A DNA stretch of 64,000 bases, taken from NCBI GenBank assembly GCA_963812675.1, contig CAWEWR010000007.1, positions 496,001 to 560,000 on the forward strand, written 5' to 3'. The notes below the pieces were generated by a model. It saw nothing but the letters and a program-made list of their open reading frames with translations. It made no database searches and had not been told where the DNA came from. Position 1 is the stretch's first letter; each line of letters begins with the position of its first letter. Below are positions 1 to 7,945 of this stretch, one piece after another. The position numbers were made by a program, and so were the translations under genes. Source of the stretch: AP-15 sp963812675 (GTDB taxonomy: Bacteria > Pseudomonadota > Alphaproteobacteria > ATCC43930 > CGMCC-115725).

Positions 1-450
1 CTTGTCGGCGACGGCATACTCGCGATCTTCACCACCGAGAACCGCCAGGAAGCGTGCCTCGCGGCCCTCGCGGCGGCGGCGCAGGTGCGCAACGGAGCCG
101 CCAAGCTCAATCAAAACCGGAGCCAAGCCGGCCTGCCGACCACCGCCGTCTATCTCGCATTGCATGTCGGTGATGTCTTCTACGGCAATGTCGGCAGCAA
201 GGATCGCCTCGATTTCACGGTCATCGGCCCGGCCGTCAACGAGGTCAGCCGGATTTTGGCGATGAGCCGGTCGGTCGAGCAGGATCTATTGCTGTCCTCG
301 AGCTTTGCCGACGCGCTAGGCCCGGAAATGCGGAGCCGGCTGGTTTCTGTCGGCCGTTACGCGCTGCGCGGCGTCGCACAGCCGCAGGAACTCTTCATTC
401 CCGAACCCGGTTTTCATATTGCGTTGCCAACCGCGATTGCCTCCGGGTAG
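1..450 (+). CDS. Class III adenylate/guanylate cyclase, C-terminal part (5' end outside window)
   Basis: The reading frame is open from the first base and ends at the TAG at 448-450, giving 149 visible residues. The visible part is the second half of a class III nucleotide cyclase catalytic domain. It begins with GDGILAIF, the strand that carries a metal-binding Asp, and continues with DFTVIGPAVNEVSRI, which corresponds to the family motif with the transition-state Asn and Arg. It ends shortly after the usual GRYALRG-type strand, so nothing follows the cyclase domain. The sensor or membrane part lies upstream of the window. It would make cAMP (or cGMP) from the nucleoside triphosphate; the substrate cannot be decided from this fragment. 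Confidence 0.88.
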   Translation, partial: LVGDGILAIFTTENRQEACLAALAAAAQVRNGAAKLNQNRSQAGLPTTAVYLALHVGDVFYGNVGSKDRLDFTVIGPAVNEVSRILAMSRSVEQDLLLSSSFADALGPEMRSRLVSVGRYALRGVAQPQELFIPEPGFHIALPTAIASG

Positions 451-536
451 GGCGGGATGTCCGGGTCAAGCGCCAGCGGGACGGCGAAAAAAACGAAGAA
501 CAGCAGGATCACGAACGGGATCGAGCGCACCGCCAT
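414..536 (-). CDS. Possible 40-residue single-span membrane peptide
   Basis: Just beyond the stop of the HpaB-like gene, a minus-strand ATG at 536-534 opens a 40-codon frame. Its first half is strongly hydrophobic (IPFVILLFFVFFAVPLAL), like a signal anchor, followed by a short polar tail. It overlaps the 3' end of the cyclase by 37 bases in convergent orientation. No family is recognised. It could be a real small membrane protein translated after hpaB, or chance. Confidence 0.22.
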   Translation of the reverse strand: MAVRSIPFVILLFFVFFAVPLALDPDIPPYPEAIAVGNAI

Positions 537-538
537 CG

Positions 539-2023
539 TCACGTGCTTGTTGTGCGCGACCGCAGCGGCCCGATGCCGGCGAGCACCTGGTCCGAAAGGC
601 CGGCGGATTTGTGGACGAAGCGGAGCGGTGTGTCCCAGTCGAAATTCCGGTAAACCGCGGCCAGGTGGGCAAAGGGCGGCGACTGGGCGAACAGCTGGAA
701 GGTCAACCGGTGGCCGGCGTAATCTGAGTTGAGCAGGTCGCGCGCGAAGGCGAGCAGGCGCCGGCGGTCCTCGGATCGCCAATCAGCGTTGATCGTGTAG
801 TATTTTTCAAGCCACGGTGCGGTTTCGGGGTCCTGGAATGCGGCGAAATCGGGGGTGACGCAGATCTGGCCGCCGCACAGCTCGCGGCAGAGGTGCATCA
901 TCGTGTTCAGCTGCGAACAGGCCAGCACGCGCCCAGTGTAAAGGAGCGATTGGTTCGGCATCAGGAGGCCGCCCGGGCTCTCCTCGGCCATTGAGATCGC
1001 GGCGGTCAGATGGGCATTGATCCCCTCGCGATAGCAGGCGAGCAGCGCCAGCTTCTCCTGAACCGCCTGCTGCTTGTCGAGGCCGGTCTGGCGCGCGTTG
1101 AACAGCGCCGCCCCGATCATCATGTCGGCGACTTTGAGGCTGCGCAGCACGAAGGCGTAGGCGCTATACCGGTGCAAGGTCGCGCGGATAAAGCTTGCGG
1201 CCCGGGTATGTCGATAAAAAAGCACGTTCTCCCAGGGGATCAATACATCATCGAAGATGACGAGCGTGTCGATCTCGTCGAAGCGGTTGGCGAGCGGGTA
1301 ATCCTCGACAGAGGCGCGGCCGGCGAAGCCGGTGCGGCAGATGAACTTCAGGTTCGGCGAGCCGAGGTCGCAAATAAAGCCGACCGCATAATCGGAAAGC
1401 TCGGCGTCGCCCCAATTGGCGATGGTCGGCTTCGTGAAGGCCTGGTTGGCGTAGGCGGCGGCGGTTTCGAACTTGGCGCCGCGCACGACGATGCCGGCGT
1501 CCGTCTCCTTGACGACATGCAAGAGCATGTCGGGGTCCTGGTCCTGCGGGCGCTTCGATCGGTCGCCCTTGGGGTCGGTATTGGCCGAGACGTGAAACGG
1601 GTCCAACCGCACGACGCGATCGACGTGCCGGCGGATGTTTTCCGAGAAGGCAGGATCGACCTCGTCCAGGATGGACTGCCCGTCGAACAGCGACCACATC
1701 TCGCCGACTGTCTCGTCACCGACCCGCGTCACGACGCCGCCGATCTCGTTCAATACCGCTTCGACCGCCTCGCGCTTGGCGTGCCAGTCGGCGCGCGTGC
1801 GCGGCAGCTTGAGGGCGACCGCGCAGACCTCGCCCGCCTCACTGCAGTAGCTCAACGCGTCTGCAAACCGGGAATCGTGCTGCATGTCGTAGATGCGCGC
1901 CCGTATATCGACGACGGGCCGGAACATCGGATGCGCGGTCACGTCCTTGACGCGCTCGCCATTGATCCAGACCTGGCGGCCGTCGCGGATCGAGTCCCGG
2001 TATTGGTCTCCCGTGCGGATCAT
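539..2023 (-). CDS. 4-hydroxyphenylacetate 3-monooxygenase (HpaB) family flavin-dependent oxygenase
   Basis: A protein of 494 residues that starts MIRTGDQYRDSIRDGR, the usual beginning of the HpaB family of two-component, reduced-flavin-dependent monooxygenases (acyl-CoA dehydrogenase-like fold, about 480-520 residues). These enzymes hydroxylate phenols ortho to the OH group with FADH2 or FMNH2 supplied by a separate reductase. The ATG at 2023 is preferred because GGGAG stands 5 bases before it; an in-frame ATG at 2035 would add MGAH. A flavin reductase is encoded divergently about 340 bases away, which fits a two-component enzyme. The natural substrate is not determined; family members act on 4-hydroxyphenylacetate, chlorophenols and pigment precursors. 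Confidence 0.85.
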   Translation of the reverse strand: MIRTGDQYRDSIRDGRQVWINGERVKDVTAHPMFRPVVDIRARIYDMQHDSRFADALSYCSEAGEVCAVALKLPRTRADWHAKREAVEAVLNEIGGVVTRVGDETVGEMWSLFDGQSILDEVDPAFSENIRRHVDRVVRLDPFHVSANTDPKGDRSKRPQDQDPDMLLHVVKETDAGIVVRGAKFETAAAYANQAFTKPTIANWGDAELSDYAVGFICDLGSPNLKFICRTGFAGRASVEDYPLANRFDEIDTLVIFDDVLIPWENVLFYRHTRAASFIRATLHRYSAYAFVLRSLKVADMMIGAALFNARQTGLDKQQAVQEKLALLACYREGINAHLTAAISMAEESPGGLLMPNQSLLYTGRVLACSQLNTMMHLCRELCGGQICVTPDFAAFQDPETAPWLEKYYTINADWRSEDRRRLLAFARDLLNSDYAGHRLTFQLFAQSPPFAHLAAVYRNFDWDTPLRFVHKSAGLSDQVLAGIGPLRSRTTST

Positions 2024-2061
2024 ATGCGCTCCCATAGGCTCGGCGATTGTCGCCCGGCATT

Positions 2062-2097
2062 ACAAATACTGAAATTGGCACAAATACTGAAATTGGC
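2062..2097. repeat. 18-bp tandem direct repeat, two perfect copies
   Basis: The unit ACAAATACTGAAATTGGC occurs at 2062-2079 and again at 2080-2097 without a gap or mismatch. It lies 39 bases upstream of the monooxygenase start. It is AT-richer than its surroundings. It could be a pair of operator half-sites or a replication-slippage duplication. Confidence 0.85.
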
Positions 2098-2131
2098 GAA
2101 CCGCGCCGGCAAACGCCGCCTTTTTCCGGCA

Positions 2132-2185
2132 CCCCTGTTCCGCCTGTTTTATCAGGTCGAGATCAGGTATTCTCAACTCCCTCAG
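2132..2185. repeat. Dispersed repeat, copy 1
   Basis: Bases 2132-2167 are identical over 36 positions to 20344-20379. Similarity continues more weakly to about 2185, where both copies share a CCCTCA stretch. The core contains the short inverted repeat CCTGTTTTATCAGG. Read on the minus strand the core is open and gives PDLDLIKQAEQG, but no gene can be assigned. A remnant of a mobile or amplified intergenic element is the likeliest explanation. Confidence 0.75.
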
Positions 2186-2358
2186 TTGACGATTTAGCAG
2201 CGTATCGCGACCACGGATCTCGCAAGTCTACGCCGCAACTATGGCGTGGTCGTGGCGCGACGCCGTAGATGAGTCCCTCCGGCGTGCCCGCCTTGCGCAG
2301 GCCGCGACATAGATGGGTACACACATTCTGCTCCGTTACCCGAAGAGGAGGCTCGGCG

Positions 2359-2946
2359 ATGGCTGAAGTTCCACGGCTTTTAATGTTGGTCGGCGCCGCC
2401 ACACCGCCCGGCCGGCTCGCCGCGGCGATCGCGGCCGCGGCGGAGGCGGTTCGCAGCAATGCCGAGGACATCCAAGTCGATATCATGAACCTCGCCGAAA
2501 CGCCTATCGACACCTGCGACGGGCGACCGCTCGACGGATACGGAGCGGAAACCCGCCGTGCAGTCGAGGGGATCGCTGCGGCGGCGGCGGTGCTGATCGC
2601 CGCGCCGGTCTACCGGACGAGCTTTCCCGGGGTGCTGAAGAACCTACTCGACATCGTGCCGGTCGAGGCGCTGCAGGGAAAGCCGGTGGGCATCGTCGCG
2701 ATGGGCGGTTCCGCGCATCACTATCTCGCGGTCGACACGCAATTGCGCCAGGTTCTGGGCTGGTTCGGGGCTCTGGTCGCGCCGACCGGCGTCTACCTTA
2801 CCGGTGCCGATTTCCGCGACGGCGCGCTGGCATCGGAAGCCGCGCGCAAGGATTTGGTAGCGCTGACTGACACACTGCTGATGCTGCTCCGTCGCCTCGA
2901 CCCGGCGTGGCTCGGTCCGCCGCCGCTTGCCGCGAAATTCACCTGA
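2359..2946 (+). CDS. NADPH-dependent FMN reductase (SsuE-like flavodoxin fold)
   Basis: A protein of 195 residues with the flavodoxin-like fold of NAD(P)H:FMN reductases. It has a hydrophobic first strand followed by a phosphate loop (GAATPPGRLAA, about residues 12-22) and the family motif PVYRTSFPGVLKNLLDIV in the middle. The ATG at 2359 is chosen because AGAGGAGG lies 7 bases upstream; the frame is open further upstream but without family similarity. Such enzymes pass hydride from NADPH to free FMN. With the divergent HpaB-type oxygenase next door it probably supplies the reduced flavin; sulfonate use (as for SsuE) is an alternative, but no ssu genes are present. Confidence 0.82.
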   Translation: MAEVPRLLMLVGAATPPGRLAAAIAAAAEAVRSNAEDIQVDIMNLAETPIDTCDGRPLDGYGAETRRAVEGIAAAAAVLIAAPVYRTSFPGVLKNLLDIVPVEALQGKPVGIVAMGGSAHHYLAVDTQLRQVLGWFGALVAPTGVYLTGADFRDGALASEAARKDLVALTDTLLMLLRRLDPAWLGPPPLAAKFT

Positions 2947-2980
2947 ACACGCCGGACAACCCGGGCATGCGTCGCCCCTC

Positions 2981-3094
2981 GTCGCCCCCGCGGCAAGCGG
3001 GGGTCCAGAGCTTGCCCCTGGCTTGAACAGGGGGTAACCGTGAGGTCGCTTGCCCCTGGGTTCCCGCTTTCGCGTCGCTTTCGCGGGAATGACG
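2981..3094. repeat. Extragenic palindromic (REP-like) element
   Basis: Two hairpins are visible. The first has stem CCCCCGC (2985-2991) and GCGGGGG (2997-3003). The second has TTCCCGC (3061-3067) and GCGGGAA (3083-3089). The sequence between them repeats the phrase TTGCCCCTGG. Related TTCCC-GCGAAAGC-GGG cores recur at 14247-14260 and 31857-31872. Such elements are common between genes in alphaproteobacteria. Confidence 0.65.
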
Positions 3095-3237
3095 AACCAA
3101 TATGATCAGAAATCGGTCTAGTCAGGAGGCCGCAGGTTCGGCAAGTCTCATCGTGGACGATTTGGCCGCCGGCGGCGGGCCAGGAGGCGCGCAGCCATGC
3201 GCTCCACGCCTATGTTGCTGCATAAGCACTATACTCT

Positions 3238-3266
3238 TTGACATTTTGGCATAAACATGCCAATAT
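3238..3266 (+). promoter_or_regulatory. Candidate sigma-70 promoter with an operator palindrome between its boxes
   Basis: A perfect -35 box TTGACA (3238-3243) is followed 17 bases later by CAATAT (3261-3266). The spacer contains the perfect inverted repeat TTGGCAT-AAAC-ATGCCAA (3246-3263), the usual geometry of a repressor site. No gene starts close downstream on this strand; the next plus-strand gene is the amidase at 3910, about 640 bases on. Confidence 0.45.
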
Positions 3267-3445
3267 GGTGGTTCCCCTGCTGTTTGCTTATCGCCGCGAG
3301 ATAGCCGTTTGCGCTATACCGATCGCCGAGTCCCGCTCGCGTTCTCCATTGTATTGCTAATGTCACAATTATGTCATTCGGCTGTAAAAACAGCCAAACA
3401 GAGCCGCATTGCGCAATTCGTTGCTCCAGCTGAGCCAGATTGTAT

Positions 3446-3793
3446 TCACCACCAGGAAAGAGGCCAAACGGTCATGCCTTGCCGTCCGCAGTGCCGGCAG
3501 CTGCATATTTGGGCATACCAGCCGGCACCGAACTCATCAAAGCCCTCATGCGGGGTATCCTCCCCGCAATCTCGGCAGAATCGACGGAACCGCTCGGGTC
3601 GGTCGCCGGGAAACGTTTGGCGGCGCCAAGCCAGTTCCGACACTGACGACCAATCTCCGAGCGCCGCGAACAAAGCCTGGAAGCGGTTTAGACGGATCCC
3701 GCCGACAGGACCGCTACGCTTCGGCATCGAGGGAAGACCAACTCGATCGAGAATATGACGAAAGGTGAAAGGCAGAGCGGAACGAGCGATCAT
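3446..3793 (-). CDS. Small zinc-ribbon protein, function unknown
   Basis: A frame of 115 residues (ATG at 3793). Its C-terminal half has two CxxCG knuckles, CRDCG and CRHCG, about 30 residues apart, the pattern of a zinc ribbon. Between them is an aromatic and acidic stretch (HEGFDEFGAGWYAQIC), and the chain ends MTVWPLSWW. Similar short proteins with this pattern are known to me from Bradyrhizobium-type genomes as hypothetical proteins. The N-terminal 35 residues are less convincing, so an internal start such as the ATG of MPKRSG is possible. It stands alone, with about 115 bases to the amidase start on the other strand. Confidence 0.6.
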   Translation of the reverse strand: MIARSALPFTFRHILDRVGLPSMPKRSGPVGGIRLNRFQALFAALGDWSSVSELAWRRQTFPGDRPERFRRFCRDCGEDTPHEGFDEFGAGWYAQICSCRHCGRQGMTVWPLSWW

Positions 3794-3909
3794 CGCGTTC
3801 TCCGACGAGGCGCTGATATCGCTGCATCAATCATGCCAGCCGGACGCCTAGTGGCACCTGCTCCGAACCGCTGGTAGGCTCGCATGTTGCGACCTGGAGA
3901 GGAAGCGAG

Positions 3910-5364
3910 ATGGACGCCGACGCCTTTGTTTCCGCCGCTCAACTGGCCCTCAAGATCCGCGACCGCCGCGTCGGCTGCCTCGAATTGCTTGACTTCTACC
4001 TCGCCCGCGCCGAGCGCTACAACCCGGCGCTCAACGCAATCATCGCCTGGCAAATCAACTCCGCCCGCCAGCGCGCCCGCGACGCCGATGCCGCGCTAGT
4101 CAAGGGCGAACTGTGGGGGCCGCTGCACGGCATCCCGATGACGGTCAAGGAATCATTCAACGTCTCCGGGCTGCCGACCACCTTTGGCAATCCGCCGTGG
4201 ACGGAAAACATAGCCACCAGCAACGCGGTCGTGGTCGATCGCCTGTTGCAGGCCGGTGCGATTGTATTCGGGAAGACCAATGTCCCGTACATGCTGATGG
4301 ATTCGCAGAGTTACAACGACATCCACGGAACGACGAACAACCCCTGGGACATGTCGCGCGGGCCGGGCGGCTCGTCGGGCGGGGAGGCTGCAGCATTGGC
4401 TGCCGGACTGTCCGCCCTGGGCGCGGGCAGCGACATCGCCGGCTCATTGCGCAATCCTGCTCATTACTGCGGCATTTATGGCCATAAGCCGAGCTGGGGC
4501 CTGATCCCGTCGCGCGGCCATGGGCCCGCGGCGACTGTGACGCCGACCGATATCTCGGTGGTCGGCCCGATGGCACGCGATGCCGAGGATATCGCTTTGG
4601 CCCTGCGGGTCCTAGCCGGCCCGGACGCCTTGCAGCAGGCGGCCTGGCGGCTCGAATTGCCGCCGCCGCGTGGCCGCAGGCTCGGCGAGTTCCGCGTGGC
4701 GGTGTGGGCAATCTCGGCGCTCTCCGAAATCGACGCCAGCGTGCGCGAGCGTTTCGAGGCGGCGGTTGCCGCGATCGCGCGGACCGGCGCCTCGGTCGAC
4801 GAGAACGCCCGGCTGGATATAGGAGACGCCGAGCACCACCGGCTGTTCATGACCCTGTTGCGGGCGGCCACCGCCTCGCGCATCAGCGACGTGGATTTCG
4901 CCGCACAAAAGGAAATCACCGCAACGATTGCAGCCGACGACATGAGCTTTCGAGCTACATTGGCACGGGGCGCCACTCTCGACCACCGCGCCTGGGGCAT
5001 TGCGAACGAGGCGCGCAATAAACTGCGATATGCCTGGCGTGACTTTTTCCAGCGCTTCGACGTGCTGCTGACGCCGGTCGCGGCCACAGCCGCCTTTCCG
5101 CACGACCACAATCCGGATCGCGACCGGCGCCTGATCCCGGTGAACGGGCGGCTGATCCCCTATGGCGACCAGCGCTTCTGGGCCGGATTGGCGAGTCTCT
5201 CCTACCTGCCGGCGACGGCGGCCCCAATCGGCCTGACTGCGGCGGGCCTGCCGGTCGGGTTGCAGATTATCGGGGCCGAAGGCGAAGACCCGACGACCAT
5301 CGAGTTCGCGCGTCTGCTCGCCGATGAGATCGGCGGCTTCACGCCGCCGCCCGGCTACGAGTGA
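3910..5364 (+). CDS. Amidase signature family enzyme
   Basis: A protein of 484 residues with the full Ser-cisSer-Lys triad of the amidase signature family. The Lys is in MTVKESF (residue 80), the cis-Ser in GPGGSSGG (residue 155) and the nucleophilic Ser in GSLRNPA (residue 179). It would hydrolyse a carboxamide to acid and ammonia in the cytoplasm; the family includes aliphatic and aryl amidases and GatA. It is unlikely to be GatA, as no gatC or gatB is adjacent. The ATG at 3910 follows GAGAGGAAG by a few bases. It is followed by the thioesterase gene 45 bases downstream on the same strand, probably in one transcript. Confidence 0.9.
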   Translation: MDADAFVSAAQLALKIRDRRVGCLELLDFYLARAERYNPALNAIIAWQINSARQRARDADAALVKGELWGPLHGIPMTVKESFNVSGLPTTFGNPPWTENIATSNAVVVDRLLQAGAIVFGKTNVPYMLMDSQSYNDIHGTTNNPWDMSRGPGGSSGGEAAALAAGLSALGAGSDIAGSLRNPAHYCGIYGHKPSWGLIPSRGHGPAATVTPTDISVVGPMARDAEDIALALRVLAGPDALQQAAWRLELPPPRGRRLGEFRVAVWAISALSEIDASVRERFEAAVAAIARTGASVDENARLDIGDAEHHRLFMTLLRAATASRISDVDFAAQKEITATIAADDMSFRATLARGATLDHRAWGIANEARNKLRYAWRDFFQRFDVLLTPVAATAAFPHDHNPDRDRRLIPVNGRLIPYGDQRFWAGLASLSYLPATAAPIGLTAAGLPVGLQIIGAEGEDPTTIEFARLLADEIGGFTPPPGYE

Positions 5365-5409
5365 ACTTGAGACTCGCCGAGATGGATTGAGACCGCCGGA
5401 GTGCATGCC

Positions 5410-5796
5410 ATGAAGCAGATACCTCTCGGGGCCAGAGGCTCATTTTCACTGCTGGTGCAGCCCGAGCACCTCGCGAACCGGTTCAAGGACGCGATGCTGC
5501 CCGCCGTGTTTGCCACGCCGGTGATGATCATGGTCATGGAAAATGCTGCGCTCAATGCGATCAAGGCTTATCTCGACTCCGGCGAAAGTGCGGTCGGCAC
5601 CGAGGTCGATGTCCGCCACCTCGCAGCGACGCCGGTTGGACGCGTGGTCACCGGCGAGGCCGAGGTCACGAAAGTAGACGGGCGGCGGGTCGAATTCCGA
5701 GTGCGCGCAACAGAGGGCGATAAAGAGATCGGGGCCGGGTCGCATTCTCGTGCCGTCATCGATATGGCCAAATTCGCGCGCCGCCTCGAATCTTAG
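5410..5796 (+). CDS. Hot-dog fold thioesterase, FlK (fluoroacetyl-CoA thioesterase)-like
   Basis: A protein of 128 residues resembling the FlK-type thioesterases. A long hot-dog helix begins near VMIMVMENAALNAIKAYL, then comes the strand GTEVDVRHLAATPVG containing the His expected in the active site. These enzymes hydrolyse small acyl-CoA thioesters. The ATG at 5410 has CGGAG 9 bases upstream; a GTG at 5401 would add three residues. It follows the amidase gene on the same strand. The substrate is unknown; fluoroacetyl-CoA should not be assumed. Confidence 0.8.
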   Translation: MKQIPLGARGSFSLLVQPEHLANRFKDAMLPAVFATPVMIMVMENAALNAIKAYLDSGESAVGTEVDVRHLAATPVGRVVTGEAEVTKVDGRRVEFRVRATEGDKEIGAGSHSRAVIDMAKFARRLES

Positions 5797-5873
5797 TCAG
5801 GACGAGGCGGGGCCTTTTCCCCTCCTAGAAATGCTCGCAACTCGCGATCCGGCTGCGCCCGCACGGATCTCGT

Positions 5874-7826
5874 TCAGATCTCCACTTGGCCGCCGAGCTC
5901 GACGACGCGGTTCGCGGGGATCCGAAAGAACTCGGTCGCGTCGAGCGTGTTGTTCGACATCAGAATGAAGAGTGCGTCACGCCAGCGCCACAATCCCTTA
6001 TGGTTTGGACGCGGCCGCTGCCGCAGCCTTTCGCGCCCGATGATGAACGACGTCTCCATCAGGTTGAAGCGGAAGCCGCCGACCCGGCATTGCGCCAGGG
6101 CGCGCAGGATATTCGGTTCGTCCATAAACCCGTAGCGGGTGCGGATCGTATAGAAGCCCTTGCCGAGCTCGCGGATTTCGAGCCGCTGCTCGTCCGGAAC
6201 ACGCGGCACGTCCTCGGTCTCGACCTGCATGATGACGACGCGCTCGTGCAGCACCTTGTAGTGCTTCAGGGCATGCAGTAAGGCGACGGGGACACGGTTC
6301 AAATCGCGCGACATGAAAATGGCCGTCCCCGGAACGTGGGCCGGTCTGTCGGGCTTGAGTGCCCCGACGAACTGCTGGAGCGGCATCGCGTCCCGGGCGC
6401 GCAACTCGGCGAGCAACCGACGGCCGCGCCACCATGTTCCCATCAGCGTGAACACGACGACGGCGACGACGACCGGGAACCAGCCGCCGTCCGCGATCTT
6501 CAACAAATTTGCGCTAAAGAAGGTAAGGTCGATGATGCCGAAGGCGGCAAAGACTGGTACTGCGACGGCGAGACTCCAGCCCCCACTGCGCATGTACAAA
6601 AAGGCCAGCCCCGTAGTGATTGTCATCATGCCGCTGACCGCGATGCCGTAGGCGGCGCCGAGATTGTCCGATGAGCGGAACCCGACCACGAGGATGATGA
6701 CGGCGACGACCAGGGCGCTGTTGATGCGCGGCACGTAAACTTGCCCGATCTCCTGCTCCGAGGTGTGGCGTATCTGCAGCCGCGGCAGATAGCCCAGCTG
6801 AACCGCCTGGCGAGTTATCGAGAACGCGCCCGAGATCACCGCCTGTGAGGCGATGATCGTCGCGACCGTCGCCAGACCCACCAGCGGATAGAGGCCCCAT
6901 TCGGGCACTAGGCGATAGAACGGGTGCTCGAGGGCATCGGGATTACCGAGCAGCACCGCCCCCTGTCCGAAATAGTTCAGCAGGAGCGCCGGAAAGACGA
7001 GCCCGACCCAGGCCGTCCGCAATGCATTCCGTCCAAAATGCCCCATATCGGCGTAGAGGGTCTCGGCACCGGTCACCGCAAGGAAAACCGCTCCGAGCAT
7101 GTAGAAACCGCGCCACGGCGCACCGAGAAGCAGCGCAAATCCGTGGATCGGATTGAGCGCCAAAAGGATGCGCGGGTGGTGGCTGACGCTCCATATGCCA
7201 AGCAGGCCCAGCACAACGAACCACACCAGCATCACCGGTCCAAAAAGTCTCCCAACCGCCGCCGTTCCGCGGCGCTGCATCAAGAACAAGCCGGTCAGGA
7301 GAACGACCGAAATCGGAACGACGTAGGGGTCAAAAAACGGCGTCGCTACTTTCAGGCCTTCCACCGCGCTCAGTACCGAGATGGCGGGAGTGATGACACC
7401 GTCGCCGTAAAACAGTGCGGCGCCGACCAGGCCCGCAGCCATGATCCATAAATATCGCTTGTGCGCCGGATTGGTCCTGCGCAGCACCAAGGCGGTCAAC
7501 GCCAACAGTCCGCCCTCGCCGCGGTTGTCGGCCCGCATGATGACGAGGACGTATTTGACCATGACGATCAGCACCAAGGCCCAAACGATGAGCGAGAGCG
7601 CGCCGAGGATGGCGTGCTCGCTCATGTCGCCGAAATCGATCAGCGACTGCCGGACGGCGTAGAGCGGGGAAGTGCCGATATCGCCGAATACGACGCCGAG
7701 CGCGGCGAGCGTCAGGCTCGAACCAGCGCTTAGTTGAAATCCGCTACGTCGTGCGAGCGTCTCTAGCTGCAATGGATGGGTCCGGTCCGCCGGCACAGCG
7801 CATAGCTCCGCGCCGCCATTCCACAT
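5874..7826 (-). CDS. kup: Low-affinity potassium transport protein Kup
   Basis: A protein of about 650 residues, typical for Kup/TrkD K+/H+ symporters. The signature GVVFGDIGTSPLYA is near residue 45 and is followed by about 12 membrane spans (for example VWALVLIVMVKYVLVIMRADNRGEGG and later ALLGAPWRGFYMLGAVFLAV-type segments) and a cytoplasmic C-terminal domain. It brings K+ into the cell constitutively. The ATG at 7826 is chosen; a TTG at 7874 would add 16 residues that do not resemble the family. It lies 120 bases downstream of kdpE on the same strand, so both K+ uptake systems sit together. Confidence 0.93.
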   Translation of the reverse strand: MWNGGAELCAVPADRTHPLQLETLARRSGFQLSAGSSLTLAALGVVFGDIGTSPLYAVRQSLIDFGDMSEHAILGALSLIVWALVLIVMVKYVLVIMRADNRGEGGLLALTALVLRRTNPAHKRYLWIMAAGLVGAALFYGDGVITPAISVLSAVEGLKVATPFFDPYVVPISVVLLTGLFLMQRRGTAAVGRLFGPVMLVWFVVLGLLGIWSVSHHPRILLALNPIHGFALLLGAPWRGFYMLGAVFLAVTGAETLYADMGHFGRNALRTAWVGLVFPALLLNYFGQGAVLLGNPDALEHPFYRLVPEWGLYPLVGLATVATIIASQAVISGAFSITRQAVQLGYLPRLQIRHTSEQEIGQVYVPRINSALVVAVIILVVGFRSSDNLGAAYGIAVSGMMTITTGLAFLYMRSGGWSLAVAVPVFAAFGIIDLTFFSANLLKIADGGWFPVVVAVVVFTLMGTWWRGRRLLAELRARDAMPLQQFVGALKPDRPAHVPGTAIFMSRDLNRVPVALLHALKHYKVLHERVVIMQVETEDVPRVPDEQRLEIRELGKGFYTIRTRYGFMDEPNILRALAQCRVGGFRFNLMETSFIIGRERLRQRPRPNHKGLWRWRDALFILMSNNTLDATEFFRIPANRVVELGGQVEI

Positions 7827-7945
7827 TCGCCGAATTAAGATCCGATGTGGATCGGCGCCGTTCGATACCAACAACCGATAAAGATTTTGGGACGCGGCGT
7901 AAAGACGGTAGGAGGGGCGGCTTTGCGCCGCGTTCTATCGTCTGC

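Larger units (their letters stand above)
2024..2358. promoter_or_regulatory. Divergent intergenic region between the monooxygenase and the FMN reductase
   Basis: No gene is seen in these 335 bases. They must carry the promoters of both flanking genes. They hold an 18-base tandem duplication (2062-2097) and one copy of a dispersed repeat (2132-2185). No convincing -35/-10 pair was identified. Confidence 0.5.
2947..3445. other. Intergenic region with repeat palindromes and an orphan promoter-like site
   Basis: No gene is supported in these 499 bases. The first part is an extragenic palindromic repeat (2981-3094). The second part is AT-richer and contains a promoter-like site with an embedded palindrome (3238-3266). 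Confidence 0.5.

Noticed and set aside
1010..2197. Plus-strand open frame of 395 residues
   Set aside because: It is antisense to the HpaB-like gene and has the Gly/Arg/Asp-rich composition typical of a shadow frame in GC-rich DNA.
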